Of a stretch of DNA of 64,000 bases, positions 1-8,608 are shown one piece after another. Numbering within the stretch: the first letter of the stretch is position 1; the number at the start of each line of letters is the position of its first letter. The position numbers and the translations under genes are program-made. This DNA is from Syntrophomonadaceae bacterium (GTDB lineage Bacteria; Bacillota; Dethiobacteria; DTU022). Under the pieces are notes generated by a model. That model searched no databases and was not told the DNA's origin. It saw only the letters and a list, made by a program, of their open reading frames with translations. Where the stretch lies: contig PWYU01000058.1 of the NCBI GenBank assembly GCA_003567725.1, positions 1 through 64,000 of the forward strand, in the 5' to 3' direction.

Positions 1-64
1 AGCGGAAATTTAGTGTTTTTTTTTGCAAAAAAGAAAATATTTCCAGTGCATAGCTAATTTTTTT

Positions 65-210
65 GTAACTACTAAAGCATAGCCCGCTAAGCCACGGGGG
101 ACGGTTCCACCGTCTCCCCTTCGGCCTTAAAGCTATTCTTTAAGGGACGTTCGAACCGTCCCCCGTGGCGCCGCTTATTATTCAACAAGGGCAATAGGCT
201 GTGTGGTTAC
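65..210. repeat. MITE-like palindromic repeat, copy 1 (full length)
   Basis: This 146-bp element begins GTAACTACT and ends in the near inverse GTGGTTAC. Inside, the arms GCCACGGGGGACGGTTC and GAACCGTCCCCCGTGGC are inverted, so the whole can fold into a long hairpin. Related copies occur near 5450, 11473, 24919, 45690, 51746, 55062 and 57398. No open reading frame lies inside, so it would be a non-autonomous element or a structural repeat. Confidence 0.75.
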
Positions 211-474
211 ATTATTTTTAGGGTCAGATCATTTCTGGCAAAGAAGCGGAATTGATAAAATCATAAAATAGAAGGTTCTGCTCAGCCGCTACCGGGCTGA
301 TAATTAAATGACCTGCGCTATAATATGGCTCATTTGCAGACAGGTATAAATTAAATACTTGTTGAAGGCTTTACATAAATTACATTTTTAAGAGGCTTTC
401 AACATTATTAAGAAGTATGATTGTTGAGGTAAAGCTGATTAGCTTTTAGAGAGAAAAACTAAAGACACAAAAGC
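211..474. other. Intergenic stretch downstream of mgtE
   Basis: AT-rich sequence between the repeat and the 3' end of mgtE. Apart from a short CAGCC/GGCTG hairpin around 277-293, I see no gene, RNA or terminator in it. Confidence 0.4.
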
Positions 475-1797
475 TTAACGCAGGTATTCTATAAAAGTAG
501 AGGCGGTAACAAAGTAGATCATCAGGCCGGTAACATCTTTGATGGTGGTAACAAAGGGCCCGGCAGTAATAGCCGGATCAATATTGTTCATACTGCAGAT
601 CAAGGGTACCAGGGTGCCGATCAGGGCAGCTACACTAATTGTTGCCAGCATAGAAATGCCTACAACCACACCTAAATAGGGGTTGCCCTGCCATATAAAA
701 GCAGCCACAGAGATAAGGACACCACAAATAATCCCCAGGGTTAAACCAATTCTAATTTCCCTGAAAAAGTAAGGCCAGACTTCATTTCGATCTATTTCAC
801 CGGTGGCCAGTCCCCGCACAAATATGGTGGAAGACTGTGTCCCCACATTTCCTCCCATATCCATGATTACCGGGATAAAAACGGCCAAAACCACGATTGC
901 TTCCAGGGTACTTTCATAACCACCAATGACACTGCCGGAAATAAACCCGCCTACCATGCTAATCAAAAGCCAGGGCAAGCGTAAACGAACCACTTTGCTG
1001 ACGGGAGCTTCTGTTAACTCCATATCAACGATTTCGCTGGCTCCAGCCAGGCGATAGATATCTTCAGTAGCCTCCTGCTCCATAACATCGATGACATCAT
1101 CAACCGTAATAATACCCAGCAATCTTTCCTGTTCATCGACAACCGGAACAGCCAGCAGATCGTATTTTGATACTAATCTGGCCACTTCTTCCTGGTCCAT
1201 AGCAGCATTAACGCTGATCACATTGCTGCGCATAATCGCTTTAAGAAAGGTTCCGTCGGAAGCAGCAATCAGATCGCGCAAAGATAGGACACCGATCAGG
1301 TGTCCTTCCTGATCGACCACATAAACGTAATAGATTGTTTCGGCTTCAGGAGCTATTTCTCTTAAACGATCTATAGCATCTTCTGCTGGAATATCGGCGG
1401 GTAAAGAGATAAATTCGGTGGTCATGATCCCGCCGGCGCTCTCTTCGGGGTATTTCAGCAGGCTGCTGAAATCTGACGGGGCTCCTTCATCAATCAACTG
1501 CAGCATTTCCTCTGTTTCTTCCGGCGAAAGCTTGCCCAGGACATCGGCAGCATCATCAGGAGCCAGATTGGTGAGGATTTCTCTGATGCGTTCCCGATCC
1601 AAATGCCTGATGATCTCTGCCTGCTCAAAATCTTCCATTTCCTGGAGTATAAGGGAGGCGTCTTTGCTTGATAATTCCTGCATAAGCTCTGCTTTTTCTT
1701 CTATTTCTAAATCTTCGATCTTTTCGAGCAGGTCACCCGGATGGGCGCCCGCCTTTAATCCCCTGCTGATGGAGCGACGTAGCTCATTTGCTGTCAA
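475..1797 (-). CDS. mgtE: Magnesium transporter MgtE
   Basis: MgtE-family Mg2+ channel of the cytoplasmic membrane. The roughly 440-residue product has the family layout: a cytosolic N-domain of helical repeats (about 1-130), two CBS domains (about 130-255) that sense Mg2+, and five membrane helices at the C-terminus. The pore signature MGGNVGTQSST, with the conserved GLATGE after it, is intact. The ORF track starts at a GTG (1806), but the GGGAGG ribosome site overlaps that codon. The TTG at 1797, about seven bases downstream of the site, is the better start. A TATAAT box lies at 1847-1852 on this strand, just past the 3' end of the putative 6S RNA. Length and domain order are normal; no Mg2+ riboswitch is visible in the short leader. 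Confidence 0.93.
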   Translation of the reverse strand: MTANELRRSISRGLKAGAHPGDLLEKIEDLEIEEKAELMQELSSKDASLILQEMEDFEQAEIIRHLDRERIREILTNLAPDDAADVLGKLSPEETEEMLQLIDEGAPSDFSSLLKYPEESAGGIMTTEFISLPADIPAEDAIDRLREIAPEAETIYYVYVVDQEGHLIGVLSLRDLIAASDGTFLKAIMRSNVISVNAAMDQEEVARLVSKYDLLAVPVVDEQERLLGIITVDDVIDVMEQEATEDIYRLAGASEIVDMELTEAPVSKVVRLRLPWLLISMVGGFISGSVIGGYESTLEAIVVLAVFIPVIMDMGGNVGTQSSTIFVRGLATGEIDRNEVWPYFFREIRIGLTLGIICGVLISVAAFIWQGNPYLGVVVGISMLATISVAALIGTLVPLICSMNNIDPAITAGPFVTTIKDVTGLMIYFVTASTFIEYLR

Positions 1798-1846
1798 TAT
1801 CCTCACCTCCCTCAGGATACTAATAGAACATTGTCAAACAAGCTTT

Positions 1847-1852
1847 ATTATA
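1847..1852 (-). promoter_or_regulatory. Candidate -10 box for mgtE
   Basis: TATAAT on the minus strand about 50 bases upstream of the mgtE start. The -35 region falls in the T-tract that ends the preceding RNA and is not a good consensus match, so this is a weak promoter call. Confidence 0.35.
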
Positions 1853-1868
1853 GCATTTAAAAAAGCAT

Positions 1869-2028
1869 AAAAAAACCCCGCCATGCCGTGGACCGTTGGT
1901 TTTGAACAGTTCCCTCAAAAGGTGGGTGCCCTCTCAGCTGTTTTGCAGGTCCTCTTTGCAAAGGCTGCTGCTCCGCAGCTGAAGTCCAGACTCCCGTCTG
2001 ATCAATGTTGGCTCAAAACTTAATAGGC
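1869..2028 (-). ncRNA. ssrS: Probable 6S RNA (SsrS/BsrA type)
   Basis: A roughly 160-nt non-coding stretch directly downstream of the aspS part of the fusion gene, where Bacillus subtilis carries its 6S-1 RNA. By eye it folds as one long rod: outer stem GTTTTGA/TCAAAAC (2013-2019 with 1899-1905), a large internal bubble whose 5' strand holds a small CAGAC-GGGA-GTCTG hairpin, then an inner stem TCAGCTG/CAGCTGA (1976-1982 with 1934-1940) with further pairing inside. The 3' end runs into a tract of seven T. This architecture (closing stem, central bubble, terminal arm) fits 6S RNA, which binds the housekeeping RNA polymerase. The ends are approximate. I used no covariance model, so another structured RNA is possible. 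Confidence 0.5.
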
Positions 2029-2278
2029 TACCACAAACACAGCAGGGTTATTCCCGTAATTACCTAACTATTTGCATAAAAATCATAGCACATAATAAGC
2101 CGGCTGGCAAGTTCTCCTTAAAGATGTTTAAAAATATAATGCAGGCATTACAGTGCCATACAGTTTCTTTCGAAAAATTAGTATACCGGGACACGGTCTT
2201 ATTGCCTAACCTGCCGTACTTTTGCTCTACTACAGTGAAAATCAAACCGTCTCTGCAGGCACTGCCCAGGTTGCTTTA

Positions 2279-5200
2279 TTATTTTTCTTCCTGCTTTTCT
2301 TCAATCGAAAGCTTCAATTCCTGCAGCTGCTGATCTGAAACTGGTGCAGGTGCACCGGTCATCAGGCAGCTTGCGTTTGCCGTTTTAGGAAAAGGTATAA
2401 CCTGCCTGATGGAATCATCGCCGTTTAAAAGGGCAATCAAACGGTCCAAACCAAGCGCTATCCCACCATGGGGAGGAGCGCCGTAAGAAAGAGCTTCAAG
2501 TAAAAACCCAAACTTTTCGGTGCTCTCTTCTTTTGAAAGGCCTAAAAGCTCAAATATACGGGATTGTATGACACTGTCATGAATACGCATACTACCGCCT
2601 CCAATTTCTACCCCGTTTAAAACCAGGTCGTAAGCCTGGGCCCTAACTGAAAGCGGATCTTCTTCGAGCAAAGGCATGTCTTCAGGACGCGGTGCCGTGA
2701 AAGGATGATGATCCGAATCATAGCGCTGTTCTTCCTCGTTATAGTGGAAGAGGGGAAAATCTATAACCCATAAAAAATGGGGCTCTTTCGGCAGATTCTC
2801 AGGGGCAAATTTGACCCTCAGGTGCCCTAAAACCGTACAGGATGTCTCCCACTTATCGGCTACAAAAAGCAGGACATCTCCCGGTCTGGCCGCCATTTTA
2901 TGGTTTATGGCTTCGATAAGCGGCTGTTTAAAGAATTTAGCGATAGGTGACCGCCAGCCTTCATCTTCCACGTAAGCCCAGGCCAGGCCTTTTGCGCCAA
3001 GCTGGCGGGCCAGCAGGGTTAAATCATCTAAATCTTTACGGCTGAGGCTAACACCACCGGGTAAACAAAGCCCTTTAACTGCTCCGCCATTTTCCAGGGC
3101 TGTTTTAAAAACCTTAAAATCGCTTTTTCCGGCCGCCTCATTTAAGTCAACCAGTTCCATACCATAACGCAAATCAGGCTTATCAGTACCAAAACGGTTC
3201 ATAGCTTCCCGGTAAGGCATTTTAGTAAAGGGCTGGCTTATCTCAGTTCCATGGATCTTTTCCCAAAGCTCTTTTACCAGGCCTTCGGTGAGAAAAAACA
3301 GGTTTTCTGCATTTAAAAAAGAAGTTTCAATATCAACCTGAGTAAATTCAGGCTGACGATCCGCTCTTAAATCTTCATCCCGAAAACAGCGCACAACCTG
3401 GAAATAACGTTCAATGCCGCTAACCATAAGCAGCTGTTTGAAAAGCTGGGGCGACTGGGGAAGAGCGTAAAATTCTCCACCCTGCATCCTGCTGGGAACC
3501 AGGAAATCCCTTGCTCCTTCCGGGGTACTGCGTGTGAGGACCGGCGTCTCCACTTCCAGGAAATCATAACGATCCATATAATCACGAATCAGCTTTATCG
3601 TACGGTGCCGCAGCTTTAAACGGTTAAGCATTTCCGGACGCCTCAGATCTAAATAACGGTAGCGCAGGCGCAGATTTTCATCCACATTAATATTATCTTC
3701 AATATAAAATGGGGGCGTTTTAGCACTATTTAGAATATCCATTGAGTTAACACTGACTTCAATTTCACCTGTCGGTATGGAGCGGTTGATTGTTTCTTCC
3801 GATCGCTTTATAACTTCTCCTTTGATCGCTATAACATACTCATTACGCAGGCTTTCGGCCAGGTTAAAAAGATCATTGCCCTGACGCTGGTCGAAAACCA
3901 GTTGAACCTGGCCGCTGCGATCGCGCAGGTCAATAAAAATCAGCCCTCCATGGTCACGGCGCTTGCCTACCCAACCGGCAAGCTTTACTGCCTGATTGAC
4001 ATAATCAATATTTAACTTGCCACAGTAATGGGTTTTTTGAACATCTTCTGTAACTCCAGGTATAATTATTTCTCCATCATCAACTGCAGTGCGATCACCA
4101 TTTAGCCCTGCCAGTTTTACTTCCCCTGCAGATATTTCATCCAGCAGCTCTTTCTTAGGCATTTCTTTTTGCTCACCGCTTTGCATATTACGCAAAATAA
4201 CCCTGCCGGCTGCGATTTCTTTTTCACCCATAATCACTACTTGTTTATAATCCTGACGGCCGGAGTATTTCATCTGGGCCTTCAGGCTTCTTTCAAGCAG
4301 GTCCGCTTCTGCCGGCACCCCCAGGAGGCGTAGCTCATGAGCCAAAGCCAGGGCTTCTCCTTCCAGTTCGCTTCCAGCAGTGGCAATAAAAACAGGTGGC
4401 CTGAGTTCAGTCTCAATTATTTCCCAGTTCATGGCCAGCATAATCCGCTCAATGCCAAAAGCAACTCCTACTCCGGGTACATGCGGCCCGCCAATATGCT
4501 CAACCAGATGGTCATAGCGACCGCCACCACACAGGGAAGCCTGGGCCCCTTTTCCTCCAGCGCTAATTTCAAAAGCCGTTCGGGTATAGTAATCCAGTCC
4601 CCGGACCAGTTTGTTGTTATGCTGATAAGGAATCTTAAGCCTGTTCAAAAGCTTTTGGAGAACCTCAAAACTATGATCACATTCAGAACAAAGATGATCG
4701 ATCAGGCGAGGGGCATTTTTAACCTGCTCGCGACAGCTTTCTTCTTTACAATCGAGCACTCTCAAGGGGTTGTTTTGATAACGATTACGACAATCACGGC
4801 ACAGGTTACTTTCTAAACTTTCCAGGTAAGGCACCAGGCTATCTTTATAAAGGGGGCGACACCGGGGGCAACCCACACTGTTTATTTCTATGGTAATATT
4901 TTCAATTTGCAACACTTTAAAAAAGTTATAACAAAACGATATTACTTCCACATCGGCAGCAGCATGCTCAGAACCAAATATTTCCAGGCCGAATTGATTA
5001 AACTGGCGGTAGCGGCCGGCCTGAGGCCGATCATAGCGAAACATGGGTCCGCTGTAGTAAAGCTTAATCGGCTGGGGTTTTTCCCCTAAATTATGCTCCA
5101 GGTAGGCCCTGGCCACTGCAGCGGTAAGTTCCGGTCGCAAAGTCAAATCACGCCCGCTGCGATCCTTAAAAGTGTACATCTCCTTGGATACAATATCACT

Positions 5201-5371
5201 GTCTTCACCCACACTGCGGGCGAATAATTCAGTCTGCTCAAATATGGGGGTCCGAATTTCACCGAAACCGTAGAGATCACAGTATTTTTGAAACACTGAT
5301 TCCAGGTAATGCCATTTTTTTGCTTCATCTGGTAATATGTCCCTTGTCCCACGCGGTGCTTTGAATTTCAT
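2279..5371 (-). CDS. hisS-aspS: Fused histidyl-tRNA synthetase / aspartyl-tRNA synthetase
   Basis: One continuous 1030-residue frame carries two complete class II synthetases. Residues 1 to about 425 are HisRS: the start MKFKAPRGTRDILP, motif 2 region YRQFNQFGLEIFG, the histidine motif RGLDYYTRTAFE and a C-terminal anticodon domain. From about residue 450 on is AspRS: an OB-fold (YCGKLN..AGWVGKRRDHGG), PVLTRSTPEGARDF, FRDEDLRADRQPEFTQ and the closing GLDRL. A linker of about 35 residues joins them and contains no ATG, GTG or TTG. The nearest internal ATG (4162, residue 404), with a weak GGTGAG upstream, lies inside the HisRS tail. In most Firmicutes these are two adjacent genes, so this is a gene fusion or, less likely, a sequence error at the junction. 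It would charge tRNA-His and tRNA-Asp (or also tRNA-Asn) in the cytosol. Confidence 0.9.
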   Translation of the reverse strand: MKFKAPRGTRDILPDEAKKWHYLESVFQKYCDLYGFGEIRTPIFEQTELFARSVGEDSDIVSKEMYTFKDRSGRDLTLRPELTAAVARAYLEHNLGEKPQPIKLYYSGPMFRYDRPQAGRYRQFNQFGLEIFGSEHAAADVEVISFCYNFFKVLQIENITIEINSVGCPRCRPLYKDSLVPYLESLESNLCRDCRNRYQNNPLRVLDCKEESCREQVKNAPRLIDHLCSECDHSFEVLQKLLNRLKIPYQHNNKLVRGLDYYTRTAFEISAGGKGAQASLCGGGRYDHLVEHIGGPHVPGVGVAFGIERIMLAMNWEIIETELRPPVFIATAGSELEGEALALAHELRLLGVPAEADLLERSLKAQMKYSGRQDYKQVVIMGEKEIAAGRVILRNMQSGEQKEMPKKELLDEISAGEVKLAGLNGDRTAVDDGEIIIPGVTEDVQKTHYCGKLNIDYVNQAVKLAGWVGKRRDHGGLIFIDLRDRSGQVQLVFDQRQGNDLFNLAESLRNEYVIAIKGEVIKRSEETINRSIPTGEIEVSVNSMDILNSAKTPPFYIEDNINVDENLRLRYRYLDLRRPEMLNRLKLRHRTIKLIRDYMDRYDFLEVETPVLTRSTPEGARDFLVPSRMQGGEFYALPQSPQLFKQLLMVSGIERYFQVVRCFRDEDLRADRQPEFTQVDIETSFLNAENLFFLTEGLVKELWEKIHGTEISQPFTKMPYREAMNRFGTDKPDLRYGMELVDLNEAAGKSDFKVFKTALENGGAVKGLCLPGGVSLSRKDLDDLTLLARQLGAKGLAWAYVEDEGWRSPIAKFFKQPLIEAINHKMAARPGDVLLFVADKWETSCTVLGHLRVKFAPENLPKEPHFLWVIDFPLFHYNEEEQRYDSDHHPFTAPRPEDMPLLEEDPLSVRAQAYDLVLNGVEIGGGSMRIHDSVIQSRIFELLGLSKEESTEKFGFLLEALSYGAPPHGGIALGLDRLIALLNGDDSIRQVIPFPKTANASCLMTGAPAPVSDQQLQELKLSIEEKQEEK

Positions 5372-5449
5372 CCTTAAGCTCCTCTCTATCTATCATAATT
5401 CCTGAATCAGTTTATTATATAATCTAAAACCAGCTTAAATTAATCCGTT

Positions 5450-5587
5450 GTAACTATTCAGGCATAAGCATCAGGGGACGGTTCTACCGTCTCCCCTTCG
5501 GCCTTAAAGCTATGCTTTAAGGGACGTTCGAGCCGTCCCCATGGCGCCGCTTATCATTCAACAAGGGCACTAGGGCTGAGTAGTTAT
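5450..5587. repeat. MITE-like repeat, copy 2
   Basis: Starts GTAACTATTCAGGC and ends GGCTGAGTAGTTAT, with the same hairpin-forming core (GGGGACGGTTCTACCGTCTCCCC, then GGGACGTTCGAGCCGTCCCC) as copy 1. The left arm has lost the CCCGCTAAGCCAC block. It lies between dtd and the hisS-aspS fusion. Confidence 0.7.
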
Positions 5588-5613
5588 AATCCGCTTAGAA
5601 CAACTCAGCCCTA
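5571..5613. repeat. Inverted pair of repeat termini
   Basis: TAGGGCTGAGTAGTT and AACAACTCAGCCCTA face each other across about 13 bases. This makes a second, tail-to-tail copy of the MITE terminus and a hairpin of its own. The remaining sequence to 5837 holds no gene that I can see, and no T-box leader for the synthetase fusion. Confidence 0.5.
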
Positions 5614-5837
5614 TTTAGCTGCGGTTGCCTGCTAAAGAAAACCGTACTCACTGATCGTTTAAGCTAAAACTGCAGCGGCTTAGCTTCACCGGCATTTCCA
5701 AACCTGCTTATGCTCGCTTCAGCTTTATTCAGCAGGCTTTACTGGATCATGACAGCAGAAGCTGTGCAGCTACTCCGTTTATTAACCCAGATTTATCATG
5801 GGCCGCCTGACACTCTTTCTCACACCTGTCAATTGTC

Positions 5838-6287
5838 CTAAAACTGCTTCTTGCTGTCAAGCAGTAAGGTAACCGGACCGTCATTATCAACCATTATCCT
5901 CATGTTTTCTTGAAATTGCCCCGTGGCAACGGTGAGGCCGCTTTTTTTTAGATTCTCACAAAAATGATCATACATGGAAAGGGCTTTTTCAGGCTGGGCT
6001 GCTGCTGAAAACCCGGGGCGACGGCCTTTACGGCAGTCACCGTAAAGGGTAAACTGCGAGATACAAAGCACCTGGCCGCCATTTTCCTTGACCGACAGGT
6101 TCATTAAGCCTGCATTATCTTCAAAAATCCGAAGGCCTGAAATTTTTGTGGCCAGATAATCGCTATCTTTCACTGAATCTTCCCGACCCACTCCCAAGAA
6201 TACTACCATACCCGGACCGATTTTTCCTACTTTTTCGCCATTAACTTCTACATAGGCTTTATGCACCCTTTGGACTACAGCCCTCAT
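5838..6287 (-). CDS. dtd: D-aminoacyl-tRNA deacylase
   Basis: Hydrolyses D-amino acids wrongly attached to tRNA, such as D-Tyr-tRNA, in the cytosol. The 149-residue product is the normal family length and begins MRAVVQRV. It keeps the catalytic-site motif SQFTLYGD (LCISQFTLYGD here) and the C-terminal NDGPVT box of the cross-subunit Gly-cisPro type active site region. It lies between relA and hisS as in Bacillus, in the same leftward gene string. A good AGGGGAGGG ribosome site lies upstream of the ATG. Confidence 0.95.
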   Translation of the reverse strand: MRAVVQRVHKAYVEVNGEKVGKIGPGMVVFLGVGREDSVKDSDYLATKISGLRIFEDNAGLMNLSVKENGGQVLCISQFTLYGDCRKGRRPGFSAAAQPEKALSMYDHFCENLKKSGLTVATGQFQENMRIMVDNDGPVTLLLDSKKQF

Positions 6288-6340
6288 CTATTCCCTCCCC
6301 TATATTTCTTATTATTAGTTCAAAAAGAGTATGGATAGAT

Positions 6341-8527
6341 TTAATTATTTGATCCATAAACATAGCGACGGACTTCGTATACTTCTTTAACCTTTTTGAT
6401 TTTATTCATAATCTGATCTAGATGAACCTGGTTTTTAACCACCATGGTCATGTAAATAGTAGCAATACTGTTTTTATCAGCCCTGGCGTTGACTGCAGTA
6501 ATATCAACTTTACTTTCGTTCACCGAGGCCATAATATCGGCAAGAAGGTTTTTACGATCATCTGCTGTTATCTCAATTTCCACCGGATAGGAAGCATCGG
6601 GCTCACCTTCCCATGAAGCTTCCAGGAACCGGCCATTTTCGTTAGATTTTTGAGCCAGGTTGGGACAATCGCACCTGTGCACAGAAACCCCCCGCCCCCG
6701 GGTTATAAAACCGATAATCTCGTCGCCGGGCACCGGATTACAGCAACGGGCAACCCTAACCAGCAATCCTTCCATCCCTTCAATAGAGATACCGATGGAC
6801 TGCTGCCTGGGCCGTTTGACCGGTTTGATATCCGGCACTGTTTTGTCTTTTTCCTGATCGCCATATTTGCGCTTGTATTCCTCGCGCAGGCGGCTAACAA
6901 CCTGGTTGACCGAGACTCCGCCGTAGCCAACTGCAGCATAAAGATCCTCAACAGTTAGAATATTAAAAGAACGTCCCACCTCTTCGAGCATCTCACTTTT
7001 TAAGGAGAGGCGCTGCTCTGTATTGATACGCCGGATTTCTTTTTCCAGCATTTCCCTGCCTTTTTCGATGTTTTCTTCCCGGCGTTCTTTTTTAAACCAG
7101 TTGCGGATTTTGTTCTTGGCATGGGAGGTTTTAACCAGCTTGAGCCAGTCCCTGCTGGGCGATCCCTGCTTGGAAGTGACCACTTCCACCATGTCACCGG
7201 TTTTTAGCTGATAGTCAAGAGGTACCAGACGCCCGTTAACTTTTGCTCCCGTGCAGCGGTTGCCGATATCGGTATGTATTTTATAAGCAAAGTCCAGGGT
7301 TACTGAACCGGCCGGTAGATCGATCACATCGCCCTTTGGGGTGAAAACAAATACTTCGTCGGTAAAAAGATCCCCTTTAACATCTTTTATAAAGTCACGA
7401 GCATCTCGATAATCATTCTGCCACTCCAGCAGCTGCCGCAACCAGGTCAGTTTTTCATCAGGGGTATCCGTTTCCTTAACATTTTCTTTATAGCGCCAGT
7501 GCGAGGCTATACCGTATTCCGCAGTACGGTGCATATCCCAGGTTCTAATTTGAATTTCAGCCAATTCATTCTCGGCGGCAAAGACAGTAGTGTGTAATGA
7601 TTGATACATATTAGGCTTGGGCATGGCAATAAAGTCTTTAAAGCGTCCGGGGATGGGTTTCCAGATAGTGTGAACAATACCCAGGGTGTGATAACAGTCT
7701 TTTACGCTGTCAACTATAATCCGGATCGCTGTCAGGTCATAAATTTCATTTAAATCTTTGCCCTGAGATTTCATCTTATTATAAATACTATACAGGTGCT
7801 TGGGACGGCCCTGTATTTCTGCCTCTATTGAAGATTCAGAAAGATAATCCTGTAAAATCCAAATAATCCGGTTGATAAATTTTTCGCGTTCCCGCCTCTT
7901 TTTGGCCAGCTTATCAACCAGCTCAAAATAATCATCGGGCTGCAAATAGCGAAATGCGAGATCTTCAAGTTCCCATTTAATCATGTAAATCCCCAGGCGG
8001 TGAGCCAAAGGAGAATATATTTCCAGGGTTTCCCGGGCGATCTCTTTTTGTTTATGAGTATTTAAATAACGCAGGGTTCTTAAGTTATGGGTTCTATCGG
8101 CCAGTTTAATCAAAACAACCCGAATATCCTGAGCCATGGCAATAAACATTTTACGCAGGGTCTCAGCCTGCTGTTCTTCTTTGGAAGTGAAATCAAGGCG
8201 GCTTAGTTTAGTTACCCCATCCACCAGGGCGGATACTTCTTCACCGAATTCCTCATGGATCTGTTCCAGGGTCACCTCTGTATCTTCAACGACATCATGC
8301 AACAGCCCGGCTACTATAGTCACCAGATCCAGTTCCAGCTCAGTCAGGATTAAAGCCACGCCGAGCGGATGGGTAATATATGATTCGCCAGATTCACGCA
8401 ACTGTCCTGAGTGGGCTTTTACAGAATAGTTGTAAGCCCTTTCTACCAGTTCCCAGTCTTCCAGTTCAGGATAGTAACGCCTGATTCTTTTTTGTAATTC
8501 CTTTAGTTTTTTTTCTTTAACGACCAT
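6341..8527 (-). CDS. relA: Bifunctional (p)ppGpp synthetase/hydrolase RelA/SpoT
   Basis: Long RSH enzyme that makes and degrades the alarmone (p)ppGpp on or off the ribosome. In order it has an HD hydrolase domain (about 45-145, with HDVVEDTEV), the synthetase domain (about 240-350, with RFKDFIAMPKPNMYQSLHTT), a TGS domain (about 390-450) and a C-terminal ACT domain. The length of 728-731 residues is usual for Firmicutes Rel. The ORF track begins at ATG 8536, but GGGAG abuts that codon, so ATG 8527 is better placed. The apt gene that sits between recJ and relA in Bacillus is absent here. Confidence 0.95.
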   Translation of the reverse strand: MVVKEKKLKELQKRIRRYYPELEDWELVERAYNYSVKAHSGQLRESGESYITHPLGVALILTELELDLVTIVAGLLHDVVEDTEVTLEQIHEEFGEEVSALVDGVTKLSRLDFTSKEEQQAETLRKMFIAMAQDIRVVLIKLADRTHNLRTLRYLNTHKQKEIARETLEIYSPLAHRLGIYMIKWELEDLAFRYLQPDDYFELVDKLAKKRREREKFINRIIWILQDYLSESSIEAEIQGRPKHLYSIYNKMKSQGKDLNEIYDLTAIRIIVDSVKDCYHTLGIVHTIWKPIPGRFKDFIAMPKPNMYQSLHTTVFAAENELAEIQIRTWDMHRTAEYGIASHWRYKENVKETDTPDEKLTWLRQLLEWQNDYRDARDFIKDVKGDLFTDEVFVFTPKGDVIDLPAGSVTLDFAYKIHTDIGNRCTGAKVNGRLVPLDYQLKTGDMVEVVTSKQGSPSRDWLKLVKTSHAKNKIRNWFKKERREENIEKGREMLEKEIRRINTEQRLSLKSEMLEEVGRSFNILTVEDLYAAVGYGGVSVNQVVSRLREEYKRKYGDQEKDKTVPDIKPVKRPRQQSIGISIEGMEGLLVRVARCCNPVPGDEIIGFITRGRGVSVHRCDCPNLAQKSNENGRFLEASWEGEPDASYPVEIEITADDRKNLLADIMASVNESKVDITAVNARADKNSIATIYMTMVVKNQVHLDQIMNKIKKVKEVYEVRRYVYGSNN

Positions 8528-8608
8528 GCCATTCATTCTCCCGCGCTCAGATTGCTAGAGATCATGTCTATAATACTAAAAAAAGGGATTAATATCTACC
8601 GGTATGCT

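Noticed and set aside
1091-1870. Plus-strand ORFs of 73 and 150 codons over mgtE
   Set aside because: Shadows of the real gene with no ribosome site and biased composition, as are most of the short ORFs in the track.
2060-2333. Short ORFs of 61 and 69 codons between the 6S region and aspS
   Set aside because: They overlap on opposite strands, one runs into aspS, and neither resembles a protein.
5372-5837. T-box leader for the synthetase fusion
   Set aside because: No GGGTGGNACCGCG-type box is present on the minus strand; the region is filled by repeats.
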